Notes under the pieces: model-generated | What the model was told of the DNA's origin: nothing | What the model saw: the letters and a program-made list of their open reading frames with translations, nothing else | The model's database searches: none | Shown: one piece after another, positions 32,845 to 42,741 of the stretch | How positions within the stretch are numbered: position 1 is the first letter of the stretch | How the letters are laid out: each line of letters begins with the position of its first letter | From: Durusdinium trenchii | Lineage: Eukaryota; Sar; Dinophyceae; Suessiales; Symbiodiniaceae | Direction of reading: 5' to 3' | Assembly: GCA_963970005.1 (NCBI GenBank) | Contig: CAXAMN010023662.1 | Span: forward strand, 603,864 to 667,863 | DNA length: 64,000 nt | Position numbers and translations under genes: made by a program

Positions 32845-33051
32845 GAGATGCCCCACTTTGCCTTCGGCCGGACTGTCCAGGCGCCGGCGCTCTGGCCATG
32901 GGGTCGTAGAGGCGGAGGCCGCGACGTCAGGTCGCCTCTGGCCACATGGATCTCTTTGACTTTGGCCAGAAAGAACCGAAGACCCAAGTGTTGGCACCGC
33001 AGGGGAGCGGTTGGACGCGTGTGCAACGGTGTGCGACGCCCTGGAATTCGA
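32845..33051. other. GC-rich coding island open on both strands
   Basis: On + it has acceptor gaatcacag|G, donor CGA|GTGAGTCAA and 69 open codons. Within it MDLFDFGQKEPKTQVLAPQG also reads well after a second AG|G at 32930. On minus, acceptor tcgaattccag|G at about 33040 opens SHTVAHASNRSPAVPTLGSS and later AASASTTPWPERRRLDSPAE. Both readings have GC-rich third positions. It is probably exonic, with the strand unknown. Confidence 0.4.
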
Positions 33052-33799
33052 GTGAGTCAATCAAAGCCGTCAAACCTAGAGACCTAGTCCAGATTTGCAG
33101 AGGAGGGGGGAAGTCAAACCTAGAGAAACTTTCGTCTGAAGCTGCAAGCTGCGCTGTTCCTACTGCTTGGGCCCGTTTTGCATTTGGTATCATACCGTAA
33201 TGCCACTTTGTAGAGACTCTTTGTTAGAGAAGTCCCTATCATTATTTGGTGCTCTCCAACCAGATTCTAACCGGGTCCTGTGGCTGCTTCTGAGTCTCGA
33301 TCCGTTCCGCAGGGTTATGGCTCTTGAAGGCATGCTCCTGACTGTATCTGAATTCATATAAAGGGAATCTCCGGAAAAAAGGTATTTTTTTGTACAGTCC
33401 TTCTGTGGACAGTCCTTCTATTCTGTGGACAGTGCTTCTTGTATACAACTTGCATCCCGTTTTTTTTTCGGTGAAATTCCTCAACGATGGCCCTACTGGC
33501 CCTACTAGTACAGTAAGCATCACCTATGTCAGCACAAAAAGACTTCATATAGATTTATTCACAGGGCTGCTCATAGTTTGAATCACCAGTCGGTGATGCT
33601 TGAAGCCCTCTCAGAAATGAAAACAAAAGCCCTCTCGGAAATGAACAAACAAAAGTATCAATCAAACATCTCTCGCATTCTGGTGTTTGAAGCATTGGGA
33701 CTCCCCTCACATCCAAACCACAATTGGGAAGAGACCTTTTCGTGGAGTTTCCATGCATTCTGAAACTGGGTTTCTTCCACCGCCACGAAACTCGCAGGA

Positions 33800-33872
33800 G
33801 CCACCTGCTGGGCATCGCGATGTCCGGCGGCGGCGCCGGTGGTAGGATGTCCGAGGGCGCCTGACTGGCATC
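33800..33872 (-). CDS. Candidate proline-rich exon, strand uncertain
   Basis: The minus frame between acceptor cccatgccag|G and donor CAG|GTGGCT reads DASQAPSDILPPAPPPDIAM in 68 nt. The + strand has its own acceptor ctcgcag|G and donor GTAGGA over nearly the same bases and reads SHLLGIAMSGGGAG. The minus reading is preferred for its better polypyrimidine stretch. Confidence 0.3.
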
Positions 33873-34341
33873 CTGGCATGGGAAAAGCCAGATTGGCACC
33901 CGTAGCCATAGAATCCATGACAGGGATCTTGTTAAAAGAACACAACATGTGACAACATGCCCCATAGAAATCGAGATCATGGGTATCGATGAGTCTTGAA
34001 ATATGGCTTGCAACAAACAATTTCAAGATGTTCGCTTTGCCTATAAGGAAAAGGCCTTTTGTTTGCCTTGTGCCCAAAGCCCATGCACCCACTGGCAGTG
34101 TACGTGAGCCAAACGAGTGGAAAAGCCTGCACCTGGATGTTCAACAAAAGCTGCCACCAACTATAAGGAAATTTTATCAATAAAGATCAATAAAGTCCAT
34201 TTCAATGTGCGACATCATCCACACGTGCCGTGCTGTTCGTCATGATTATTCCCGGTAGAAGGCCCATTTGGAACGGTCCACCACCCCCTGCGCCACCCTG
34301 CTCTTTTCTGCCCCACCACCACACCCATGCGTCTTCCACAG

Positions 34342-34401
34342 GTCGACCTCTGCACCGCCACGGGTCTCAGGAGGTGCGACGTCGCGGTCGCCTCGTCGCG
34401 A
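34342..34401 (+). CDS. 60-nt exon with near-ideal splice sites
   Basis: A long C/T tract ends in cttccacag|G and the island ends CGA|GTGAGGAAT. The 20 codons in phase 0 read VDLCTATGLRRCDVAVASSR. The minus strand is open too (KFLTRDEATATSHLLRPVAV), but without a comparable acceptor. The product is unknown. Confidence 0.35.
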
Positions 34402-34497
34402 GTGAGGAATTTCTCCAGTTCGAGGCCTCTCACCGCGTCACCTCAGGTGCGAGGCCGTCGCGAGGCCGTAGGGTAGGGAACGGCACAGGGTTGACAG

Positions 34498-34535
34498 GGG
34501 CGGGGGGGGTAGGGATGGGGGGGGGGGGGGGGGGC
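34498..34535 (+). repeat. G-rich run with a 19-20 G homopolymer
   Basis: Runs of G8, and then 19-20 consecutive G from 34516, are separated by short TAGGGAT spacers. The sequence is G-quadruplex-prone and its length is likely to be misassembled. Confidence 0.85.
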
Positions 34536-34769
34536 ACGTCCTATCTTTTTAGGATACAGTCATGTCACTCATGTCTTTGAAGTAAAAGAAACATAGAAAC
34601 AATGTTGTGGTCATGAAAGGTTTGATGTGAGCAGGCTGGAGATGGATATGTGGATTCCAATACTACGTTTAAAACTATTCAGGATCCACATGTGAGGTTG
34701 CATATGGTTGCATAAATTACTTCTGAGATCAGATCTTTTGAGGGTTCCCTAGCTCCCTTCTTGAGACAC

Positions 34770-34899
34770 CTGAAATCGATCCCATGGGCCGTGGAGTCGT
34801 CAGTGGTCTGTCGGCCACTCCGAAGCACTCCCCGTCGCCAGGCGACTGATGGAGCCCTTGGAGGAACGGAGGTCGGTGAAAGTGGGCGGTCTCGAAAGC
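34770..34899 (-). CDS. Candidate exon, frame unresolved
   Basis: A strong C/T tract on the minus strand ends in tgccgtgcag|G at 34900. Following frames read LSRPPTFTDLRSSKGSISRL (best third-position bias) or AFETAHFHRPPFLQGLHQSP. Donors GTCGCC, GTGCTT and GTGTCT follow. The + frame MEPLEERRSVKVGGLESLHG is considered a shadow because its acceptor is poor. Confidence 0.35.
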
Positions 34900-35604
34900 C
34901 TGCACGGCACAGCGCCGTGGCAGGGGGGAACCATGTGGAGCCAAAAGAGCGACTTGTTGACTTGCAGTGACTTGCGGTGACTTGTTGAATCGTAGGAGTG
35001 ATGAGACATGCTTGGATAATTTCTTGTTCACGATTGTTCGTGAAAGAGTTGGTGGTTCGTGCTGTAGAAATCTTTGAACCAAAGGAAGATCCTTTGCAAC
35101 TTGGAAGTGACCCTCGTCGCCAGTCCTCACAAGCCACATCCACCCTCCCATGACACATCCACCCACCCATGACAGCTGGATGCAACATATGTTTCAAGCA
35201 AGATCTTGGATGCTTGGATGATCACCCGATCTTCCTGTTTTTTTCCCAGTGCCTCAAATAAGAGAGGCTCTAAGCATTTACCCAGCTGACTCGTGCACCG
35301 GACGAGCTCCCACATCCCGGACGAGCTCCGGAGCTGCCGGCCTCATGTTGCCCTCAGATCCCCCTGGCAGGTTCTGGGTTCAGACAAATCCCGGATTGCG
35401 CGGCGCGTGAAGAGATGAAGACGGTTGGGGTGCTTCTAAAGAGACGTGGTCGAAAACACATGTTTTAACGAAGATCCGTTCCAAAGTAATAATACCAATA
35501 CCTGTTGGCCGCTCAGTCGGAAACCTTTTGGGCCGAGCCCCGTTGGCTATGAACATTCTGAACCATGACCAGAGTAAAATACCCAACAAAAAACACGGGA
35601 AAAG

Positions 35605-35883
35605 AAACAACGACATCAACAACAGCCACATCAACAACAGCCACAACAGCCACATCAACAGCAAGAACAAGAACAGGAGTCTTCATCTCGCATCTCTCCT
35701 CCTTGCGGTTTCACCGCTCCGCTCCACACGACCGTTGCACTGGACCGGTCGGTCCCGCCTGAAGCCGAGGCCGCCGAGGCCGCCGCCGACGCCGAAGCCT
35801 CGTCCGGCTGCCTCGGTGTTTCTGGTTTCGTGGTGCTTCTTGGTCAACTCGTTGTTTGTCTCTTTTTGTTAATGTTAGTGTGA
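35605..35883 (+). CDS. Terminal exon: Gln-rich stretch, acidic Ala/Glu linker, C-terminal transmembrane helix
   Basis: A + frame without ATG, open from about 35568, reads KKQRHQQQPHQQQPQQPHQQ, then ESSSRISPPCGFTAPLHTTV, an EAEAAEAAADAEA linker, and finally SGFVVLLGQLVVCLFLLMLV before TGA at 35881-35883. The last 20 residues are a convincing membrane helix, so the protein is probably tail-anchored. GC at third positions is very high in the linker. The exon start is taken after aaag at 35604 but could differ. On minus, a Gly-rich frame overlaps. Confidence 0.4.
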   Translation, partial: KQRHQQQPHQQQPQQPHQQQEQEQESSSRISPPCGFTAPLHTTVALDRSVPPEAEAAEAAADAEASSGCLGVSGFVVLLGQLVVCLFLLMLV

Positions 35884-36137
35884 TCAAATGGACAAAACAA
35901 AGAATTAACTGCTCTATCAGACACATTTGACTGGACATGACAAAATTGTCAAGACTACCCTCGGAACTGTGGGCTCAATCTCCAATTAGTGGTTTGTACA
36001 AGGTTTGCATCAAAATATTGCTTTTGCAACGCATCAGCAGGTATAAAGACCTACGAGTTTGTAGGGTTGGTGTTTCTGAGACAAACCCACAGAATTGTTA
36101 AACGAAACAACTGGTCTCTTCTTCGCTGGCACTGAGA

Positions 36138-36397
36138 ATGCTGCCCATTGCTGCCGCCTTCATCAACCTGCACCTGTCAGAGGTAGGAAAACGCTGCACA
36201 ATAACGCAGAAAGTATCCCCAGTGCACTGTGCACTGCATCAATTCTTCTGTAGGGATTCATCCAGACCCCCGAAACATTCACGCAGGCGTTGGATCTACA
36301 GGCCAAACGGAGACTCCGGACGGGCACTCCGAGAAATGTTCTTTTCGTCGTTGATTTGATTCGAACGTTTCGATGGCCCAAAAATTGGAAACATTGA
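36138..36397 (+). CDS. Small two-exon ORF with hydrophobic N-terminus and 71-bp intron
   Basis: ATG at 36138 lies two bases after a pyrimidine-rich stretch ending in AG (tcttcttcgctggcactgag), which could be a spliced-leader acceptor. Exon 36138-36182 reads MLPIAAAFINLHLSE and stops at GTAGGA. After a 71-bp intron ending ttcttctgtag|G, exon 36254-36397 continues in phase 0 with GFIQTPETFTQALDLQAKRR then NVLFVVDLIRTFRWPK and TGA. The total is 62 residues. The minus strand is also open across the second exon, so this needs transcript support. Confidence 0.35.
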
Positions 36398-36708
36398 GAT
36401 AATATGAGATAATATGGTTTAACTAAGCCGGGCAACTGGCAACTTACTGCCACCTTAAGGTTTCATGATTGTTGCGAAAAGAAAGATTTTCGCTTGGTTC
36501 ATCTCCATGTCCGCACCCACTTTCACTCTGCTTTAGGCAGGCCGTCCTGAACCAACGGTTGTTGGGAAGAAACACTTTAATATGCTCTAATGCTTGGCTG
36601 ATTTGAAAGAAGCAAATACAAACCACTATGGTCCCACGAACTGTCTGGCTTGTCCACCACTTCACCATGTTTGTCATGCAACTGACCTTACAAACTTAAA
36701 TAGTGTGA

Positions 36709-37770
36709 GAACCCTTATCAGGGCAGCTGTGAGAGAGAACCCTTTTAGGGAAGTGCCCTTTATCAGGGCAGCTGTACGAGAGAGCTCCTTTTCAGGGCAG
36801 CCCTCTCTCTTTCTCAGAGCAGCTGCAAAAAGAGAGAGAGAGAGAGGGAGAGCCCTTTCTCAGGGCAGCTGTAAAAGCCGTTTTGCAAGGCAGCGCGTTC
36901 CGAGAGCCCTTCCTCAGGGCAGCGGCAAAAAAGAACCCTTTTTCAAGGCAGCTGTAAGAGAGAACCCTTTCTTTCTGGGCAGCTGTGAAATGTCAAGCAA
37001 TTTTTCACGGCAGCCCGCTCCCAGGACAGCTGTAAGACCCCTTTCACAGGACAGCTGTGAGAGAAAACCCTTTCTCACGGCAGCCAAAAACAAGAAAGCC
37101 TTTAAGAAAACATTTTCAGTGCAGCCATAAGAGAGAGAGAGAGAGCCCTTTCTCAAGGCAGCTGTAAGACACAGAGCCCTTTCTCAGGGCAGCTGTAAGA
37201 GAGAAGCCTTTCTCAGGGCAGCTGCAAAAGAGAACCCCTTTCTCAGGGCAGCTGTAAGATAGCCCTTTCTCGGGGCAGCCCTTTCTCAGGGTAACTGTAA
37301 GCGCGAGCCCTTTCTCAGGGCAGCTGTAAGAGAGCCCTTGTTCAGGGCTGCTTTCTCAGGGAAGCTGCAAGAGAGAGAAGAGAGAGCCCTTTAGGGCAGC
37401 TGTAAGAGAGAGCCCTTTTTCAGGGAACCTGGAAGAGAGAGCCCTTTCTCAGCGCATCTGTAAGCGCGAGCCCTTTCTCAGGACAGCTGTAAGGGAGAGC
37501 CCTTTCTCAGGGCATCTGTAAGCGCCAGCCCTTTCTCAGGGCAGCTGTAAGAGAGCCCTTGTTCAGGGCCGCTTTCTCAAGGCATCTGTAAGCGCGAGCC
37601 CTTTCTCAGGGCAGCTCTAAGGGAGCGCCCTTTCTCAGGGCATCTGTAAGCGCGAGCCCTTTCTNNNNNNNNNNCCTTTCTCAGGGCAGCTGTAAGAGAG
37701 AGCCCTTTTTCAGGGCAGCTGTAAGAGACAGCAGAGAGTCCTCTTTTAGGGCAGCTGTAAGGGAGCGCCA
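36709..37770. repeat. Hairpin-forming minisatellite, units about 25-35 bp
   Basis: More than 30 imperfect copies of GCCCTTTCTCAGGGCAGCTG followed by TAAGAGAGA or TAAGCGC run head to tail. Each unit has a GCCCT/AGGGC stem around a TTCTC loop and a CAGCTG palindrome. A 10-N gap lies at 37665-37674. Purine (GA) spacers vary in length. ORFs over it are repeat artefacts. Confidence 0.92.
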
Positions 37771-38125
37771 CAGCAGACTGTGGATGCCACCAGCCAGGTA
37801 GCGGTACCATTCAAGCAGGAATGCCCCAGTGGATGAATATATGTGTCATGAAAAACTGTTTGTAATATAAGCATCATTACTGAAATGGAGCTACGCATGA
37901 TCGCAAGGCAATCAAGTTGCAGGCGCTCTTTGGGAGAACACTTCCTGCAAAGGCACAAGTGTCTGCAGCATGTACAAATGCCCAGCACGGAAACGGCCTT
38001 GGATAATTGGGGCATGTTTGATATGTCTCATCTTGCTTCCTATTGGCCTGAATATGGACATTGAAGAGCAAGAAACACCTGAAAAACCTTGAAGATGACA
38101 TAGATATAATGCATACTGTGTGACG

Positions 38126-40174
38126 CTATCTTCTCGGCACCACTATGTTCCACAACCAGCACTCTCCCTCAAATTGAACTCCGTTCAGCTCAGTGTTGGC
38201 CTGCAACTCTTCTTCCTGCTCTTCTTGCTGGTCCTCCTGTCGCGGTGCTTGATTCCTCACATGATTCCTTCCACTCCTCAAATGCTGTGTCGCTTCTTCC
38301 ACTCGAACGCTCTTGATTGATGAGTGACTCTCCACCACCTGGGTTTTCTTCTCTGGGATATCTGCCAGGTGGTGCTGGTGCAGGTGTCCATGAACTAGGA
38401 ATACCATTGCAGGAATAATAAGGAGAAACAAGAAACTATACAGAATATTTGCCTCCACTGCTGTTGCGGATTCCTCACCATAGCCGATCCAGGTCCGGTC
38501 AAGGAATGCTGAAGCAACTTAGCTGCTCGACCGAGGAATGTCATGAGTTCAAAGGTCCAACGAATCATCAACCATCGCGTTTTGAAAAAATGAGGACCTG
38601 TTGATCCTGTTGGCATATGTTGGCACATGTGCCATATATGTTTTTTGGGATCAAGGTTGAAACGTGTCAAATAACATCAAATAACGGTTGTGAACTCGGT
38701 TGTGACATTCCATACGTCCAGCTTGCTCGGCTCATGCTCACGCTCACCCATGCTCACCCATGCTCAACGACCCCCCCAGGTCCCAGCCAGAATGACCAAA
38801 GCCCTCAGTCCCCCTCAGTCCCTGGTTGATGAAAGGAACCCATCTGGTGTCAGCTTTTCGGTCATGCCACCCAAGGTTGATGTACACTGAACAAATTCGT
38901 CCCGACTGGGCATGGCTTGTTATGAAATCGACTAAAGAAGAAAAGAACGGCCACTGCAAGACCTCCGGCGTGGAGGTCTTCTTCCCCATCTCCTCCTCCT
39001 CCAGCTCGAAGCCCAAGATCGCCGCGCAGGAGCTACAGGACCTCAGGATCGCCCGCGGGGCTTTTGCCACGTCCTGAATTCTAAAGCCAACACATTCTCA
39101 GGCTAGTCGGATGATTGAATTTTGTGATTCGACCATGGGCTCCATGATGGATCTGTTGCTGGTTCCGCGCAGCTTGGCATTGATCAGTTACCTTTCGTCC
39201 ATCTACCCCACATGGGTGTGTAGCTCAAATAAGGAGACCTCACAGGCAGAGCAACGGTCCCTTGGAAGGTTCGGCGAATGAACCAGTCTGCCCAGCCAGG
39301 GGCGATCGGGTGAAGCCACCCGGACCACCAGTCTCATCCGGCCCCACATGGCGCTGTTTGGTATTCGTGCGGGGCGGTTCGCGCCTGAAGAGGGTGGGGG
39401 GTCCATGATCTTCGTACCTAGCGGAAAAGCCACGGCAGGAATGGCAGCGTGGAGCTCAAGAACACCACGAGTTGCATATCATTTCAACTTTGTGAAACTT
39501 GCGTCCCTTCAGATCAATGAGCAGCTATGGCTACGACAAAATGATGAGAAAAAACATGCTCTGTGGAGAAGTCTCTGACAGCACTAGACTCCCTGGAACT
39601 AACAATGGAAGTGGAGGCCATATGGCCCCAGTGCCTGATCCTTTTCCTCTACAATACAGGGTGTTTGCATGTGTTTTCCACTTCCAATGTGACTTTCCAG
39701 GGAGTGTAACCCCTGCCAACTCATGCGCGCAGTTGGGATGTTCCCACCAAGCGGTCCGTTTGAACTCTTCGCGTCGGTCCGGACCCAGATCCACTGGGTC
39801 CGGAGGGTGGACGATCCACGGGGGTCGGAGGCCCATGACCAGGGCCGAAGCGTGGATGATCGTTGAGTCAAAGGGTTTGGAACACAAAATGATGATTGTT
39901 ACTCCTCTTCTCTATTACAGGTTCTGGGCGTCTACCCTTTCACAATCATCCAACAGAATCGTGCAAAACCCAAGCCTTTACAAGCCTTCTTAAAGCCTCG
40001 TATTTCAGCCGATTGACCAACCCTTTCGGTGTGTATTTCAATAGCGAGATCTGGGGAACATCCCCAGGATGTGTCTGTGGTGTTCCGTCTCCGCTCCGTC
40101 TCCGCGGTGGTCAGGGGTCGGAATTCCGTCGGGAAGTCGCTCGACCTCGTCCGTGAGACACAGCCCATGAAAAC
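38126..40174 (-). CDS. Multi-exon gene ending in a membrane segment and charged tail
   Basis: Exon 40174-40022 (atttcttcag|G acceptor, phase 0, 51 codons) reads VFMGCVSRTRSSDFPTEFRP then DLAIEIHTER. Exon 39421-39236 (tccgctag|G) is open in all three frames, for example YEDHGPPTLFRREPPRTNTK. Exon 39073-38963 (tagaattcag|G, phase 0 to 0) reads DVAKAPRAILRSCSSCAAIL then GFELEEEEMGKKTSTPE. The terminal exon 38508-38126 reads RTWIGYGEESATAVEANI, then a helix LYSFLFLLIIPAMVFLVHGH, then Gln/Glu-rich coil ending in WLWNIVVPRR. The exact joins in the middle are unresolved. It is probably a single-pass membrane protein of unknown function. Confidence 0.45.
39778..39804. other. Perfect 11-bp inverted repeat
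   Basis: TCCGGACCCAG and CTGGGTCCGGA flank a five-base loop (ATCCA). It sits inside a GC-rich patch (39760-39870) that reads as protein on both strands, for example IHWVRRVDDPRGSEAHDQGR on +. It may be a hairpin in an exon or intron. Confidence 0.6.
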
Positions 40175-40725
40175 CTGAAGAAATGGACCCCTAAGTAGTG
40201 AAGTAGTTAATAACTGATGAATGGATCCCAACTTATGATAATTTTGTTTGTGTAGTTCATAACTACTTGGGGGTCCATTTCTCTAGTTGTGATTTCTCTT
40301 GTTGCTGAATTGAATTGAATAGGACCCTCAACACCCTTTGTTCTTGTTGGCTCCACGAGACCGTCTTGTTGGCTCGTCTGACGAGCTGACGGACGATACG
40401 GCAAGCTGACGGACGAGCGTGTGTCGTCTATCCCCCAACAAGGGTCCCATGATGCTTGGACAAATCGATTGTCCATCTATCCAAACAACGATAGAATATG
40501 ATAGTGATACAGTGATACCAGTTGATTTTTTTGGGTTTTTTTACCACTGGTGTTACCTAAGTGTTCTGGACGTCGTTTTGCAGATCTATTTTTGGACCCT
40601 TCAGCCATTACCTTCTGGTTCTCAGTTCTCACGTAAAGTTTACAGGTTGAACAGGTTGAACATCCAAAAACTCTGAAAACCACCTCAGCGCCCCACAAAA
40701 CAACGCTCCTCACTCTTCTACACGG

Positions 40726-40880
40726 TCATCCTTTGGTTCGGGGACCTGGATCCACCGTGGGATCTCTCCGTCTACCGGTCGGTGTCCGTCTCGGGTCCGG
40801 CCTGGTTTCCAACTCCTCGGGTTCCTTGCCACAAAAGACACAGAGTCCCGGCTCGACCTCGGAGAAACCAAAAAGACACA
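40726..40880 (-). CDS. Exon with CxxC motif, probably same gene as the exons at 38.1-40.2 kb
   Basis: An excellent C/T tract ends in tcccctcag at 40881. The frame then reads CLFGFSEVEPGLCVFCGKEP and EELETRPDPRRTPTGRRRDP, reaching TGA at 40726 unless a donor (GTAGAC or GTCCCC) is used first. CVFCGKE looks like half of a zinc-ribbon or C2C2 finger. If spliced, it would be an upstream exon of the gene at 38126-40174. Confidence 0.42.
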
Positions 40881-41143
40881 CTGAGGGGAGGGGATGGGAG
40901 GTGAGACAGGGAGGTGATGGTGATGGGAGGTGATGGTGGGAGAGTCTACCAAGGTCTACCGAGCATTTACAGTAAAAAAACATGGGTCATGACTCGAAAT
41001 GTCATGATGAGCGGGGTTCAAAATGGAGTCTCCGACCTGCACCCAAGTGGGTGAGGGTGGTGTGCAGGTTCTCCCTTTTGGTCTGCAAAACTCTTGCAGC
41101 TGTTTGCTTTTACTCGGAGCACCAGGATGTATACTGATATGCA

Positions 41144-41383
41144 ATGGGTGCGCTGCATTGGTCACTGAATCAAACATACTATAAAGACAGCACCTGGAAA
41201 TTCGACCCGGTCGGTCTGACCGAATCGATCGACGTTCGGAACTCGACCGGGCGGAGGTCGGCCCGAAAAAGGGGTCTGAGGGGGGCGGAGGTCGATCTTG
41301 ACAGCAAGCATTCAGGATTCCTGACAGCTCAGAGCGTGATTTTTGGACCCCGCAAGTTCTTTTGGCCACCTCAAGCAAGTTGA
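41144..41383. other. GC-rich coding island open on both strands
   Basis: On + an ATG frame at 41144 reads STWKFDPVGLTESIDVRNST then LRGAEVDLDSKHSGFLTAQS, with 84% GC at third positions in the core. On minus, acceptor gagctgtcag|G and donor CCAG|GTGCTG bound ILNACCQDRPPPPSDPFFGP. It is probably exonic; the strand is unknown. Confidence 0.35.
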
Positions 41384-41884
41384 GTTCTTTTCATGGAAGC
41401 AAGAAAATCACGTTCGTCGGAAAGAGAGATAACCAGTTCCCCATGTTCACACTGATCTGAAATTCTTCTCCAGACATCTGATCTTCACACACCATGGTCT
41501 GGGCCGTGTGGTGTGGTGTTGCAACGTGTGGCCCAGCTCACCCATCTCAAGCCTTTCAAGCCTCTCACACCATGTCTGGGTTCCCACGCTTCTTTCACAC
41601 ATTGCCACCATTCCTTCAATGGATCGCTGGCTTCTTTCCTGATGGCCGATGCCAAGGGGTGGGAGCGTCGCCCGGCCTTGGGAGTGTGTTCCCACTTTGG
41701 GCAAAGGCGGGTTGATGATTCACAAGGCTTGAGATTCTCAAGGACAGAAACACATTGACCATTGCTACAATATGTAAATAATTCTAAATGTTTTGTTGTA
41801 ACCTTGCGATCGGAGGATATAAAACAAAGCATGCTGACAAAAAGAGTCATACCCACTCATTTTCCAGCTCCGTGATGCAGAGCG

Positions 41885-41916
41885 AGGGAGGGAGGGAGGG
41901 AGGGAGGGAGGAGGGG
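41885..41916. repeat. GGGA microsatellite
   Basis: Seven or eight GAGGG/GGGA units in a row, G-quadruplex-prone. Downstream, at 41962-41983, is an isolated copy of the CCCTTTCTCAGGG motif that makes up the 36.7-37.8 kb minisatellite. Confidence 0.85.
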
Positions 41917-42030
41917 AGTTGAGACTTTCTCATGGTCTCCGTCCATCAAGAAAGTTGGGCACCCTTTCTCAGGGAGCCCTTCTGATCCCCTCAATACACA
42001 TTCTCAACCCCCTCCCAACGAACACCAGCC

Positions 42031-42170
42031 GAGCGACTCTTCGATTTTGGCTGGCCCGCGGAAGCCTCGAGGATCCAGTGGATGGCGCTTTAGGACCACT
42101 TTCGGCGCATTTGGGAACCTTGAAACTCCTGCAAAACACCATCACCCCACTGAAAGATGCTCCAAAGCTA
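42031..42170 (+). CDS. Weak candidate exon
   Basis: After a pyrimidine-rich stretch ending caccag the frame reads PSDSSILAGPRKPRGSSGWR then FRTTFGAFGNLETPAKHH. A second + frame (LGPLSAHLGTLKLLQNTITP) is open to 42287. Neither has a decisive donor. Confidence 0.22.
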
Positions 42171-42555
42171 CTTTGTTGGAGTGGTCATTTATCCATCTAT
42201 GACCAAAACCTCATCCTGGATTGCTTGGATTTGATGAGGCTTGCTTGGTCAGGACCCCTCCTATCTGCTGCTTCTTCGCTGCGCTGAAAACTGACTGCAA
42301 CATGCGTGATGGAACGCCTTCTGACACAGATCAAGTTAGCAGAATGATCCAAACTGGCAGCTTCACTGGCAGCTTCACCGATGGCTTTTCAGATCAGTGC
42401 ATATACTGTACCTATATGGGTGTGACTAGACTAGCCTTTGGGGTTCTCCCACGCACTCAAATAGAAATCAGACAGGACAACCATGGTGACTCTGGCCACT
42501 TGTCTGTAAGCCCGCAAATCCCTTCACCCACGACTCCAAGGAACAATAGGCCGCC

Positions 42556-42729
42556 ATGAGCGCTAAGCTGCCTGCCAACAAGGTGCCTCGGAGTGCGTTT
42601 CTTAAAGCACTAAGGAAAATGGAGATGAGAGGGGTGCTCCCAAGTCGCCCCAAAACGAGCATGCCGTGGTGGCTGATAGTGACCGCTGCTGCTGGCTTTC
42701 TTGGTGGGTCTGGGCAGTTATGTACTTGA
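42556..42729 (+). CDS. Small single-pass membrane protein, 57 residues or first exon
   Basis: An in-frame TAG lies immediately before GCCGCCATGAG, so the ATG at 42556 is a clean start. The same TAG can serve as a spliced-leader acceptor (caatag|GCC). The frame reads MSAKLPANKVPRSAFLKALR, a basic amphipathic N-terminus, then KMEMRGVLPSRPKTSM and a membrane helix PWWLIVTAAAGFLGGSG, with TGA at 42727-42729. A mitochondrial inner-membrane location would fit the basic N-terminus, but this is inference. The minus strand has a competing frame. Confidence 0.42.
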   Translation: MSAKLPANKVPRSAFLKALRKMEMRGVLPSRPKTSMPWWLIVTAAAGFLGGSGQLCT

Positions 42730-42741
42730 CAGAAACTCAAC

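Noticed and set aside
34804-34980. + strand terminal exon reading MEPLEERRSVKVGGLESLHG
   Set aside because: Acceptor lacks a pyrimidine tract; the minus strand has a strong C/T tract and AG|G at 34900.
36594-37130. 178-codon + ORF
   Set aside because: Runs through the hairpin minisatellite; the repeated peptide follows from the DNA repeat.
38961-39077. + strand exon reading TSGVEVFFPISSSSSSKPKI
   Set aside because: High third-position GC, but the minus strand has a proper acceptor (tagaattcag|G), a donor and 37 phase-0 codons over the same bases.
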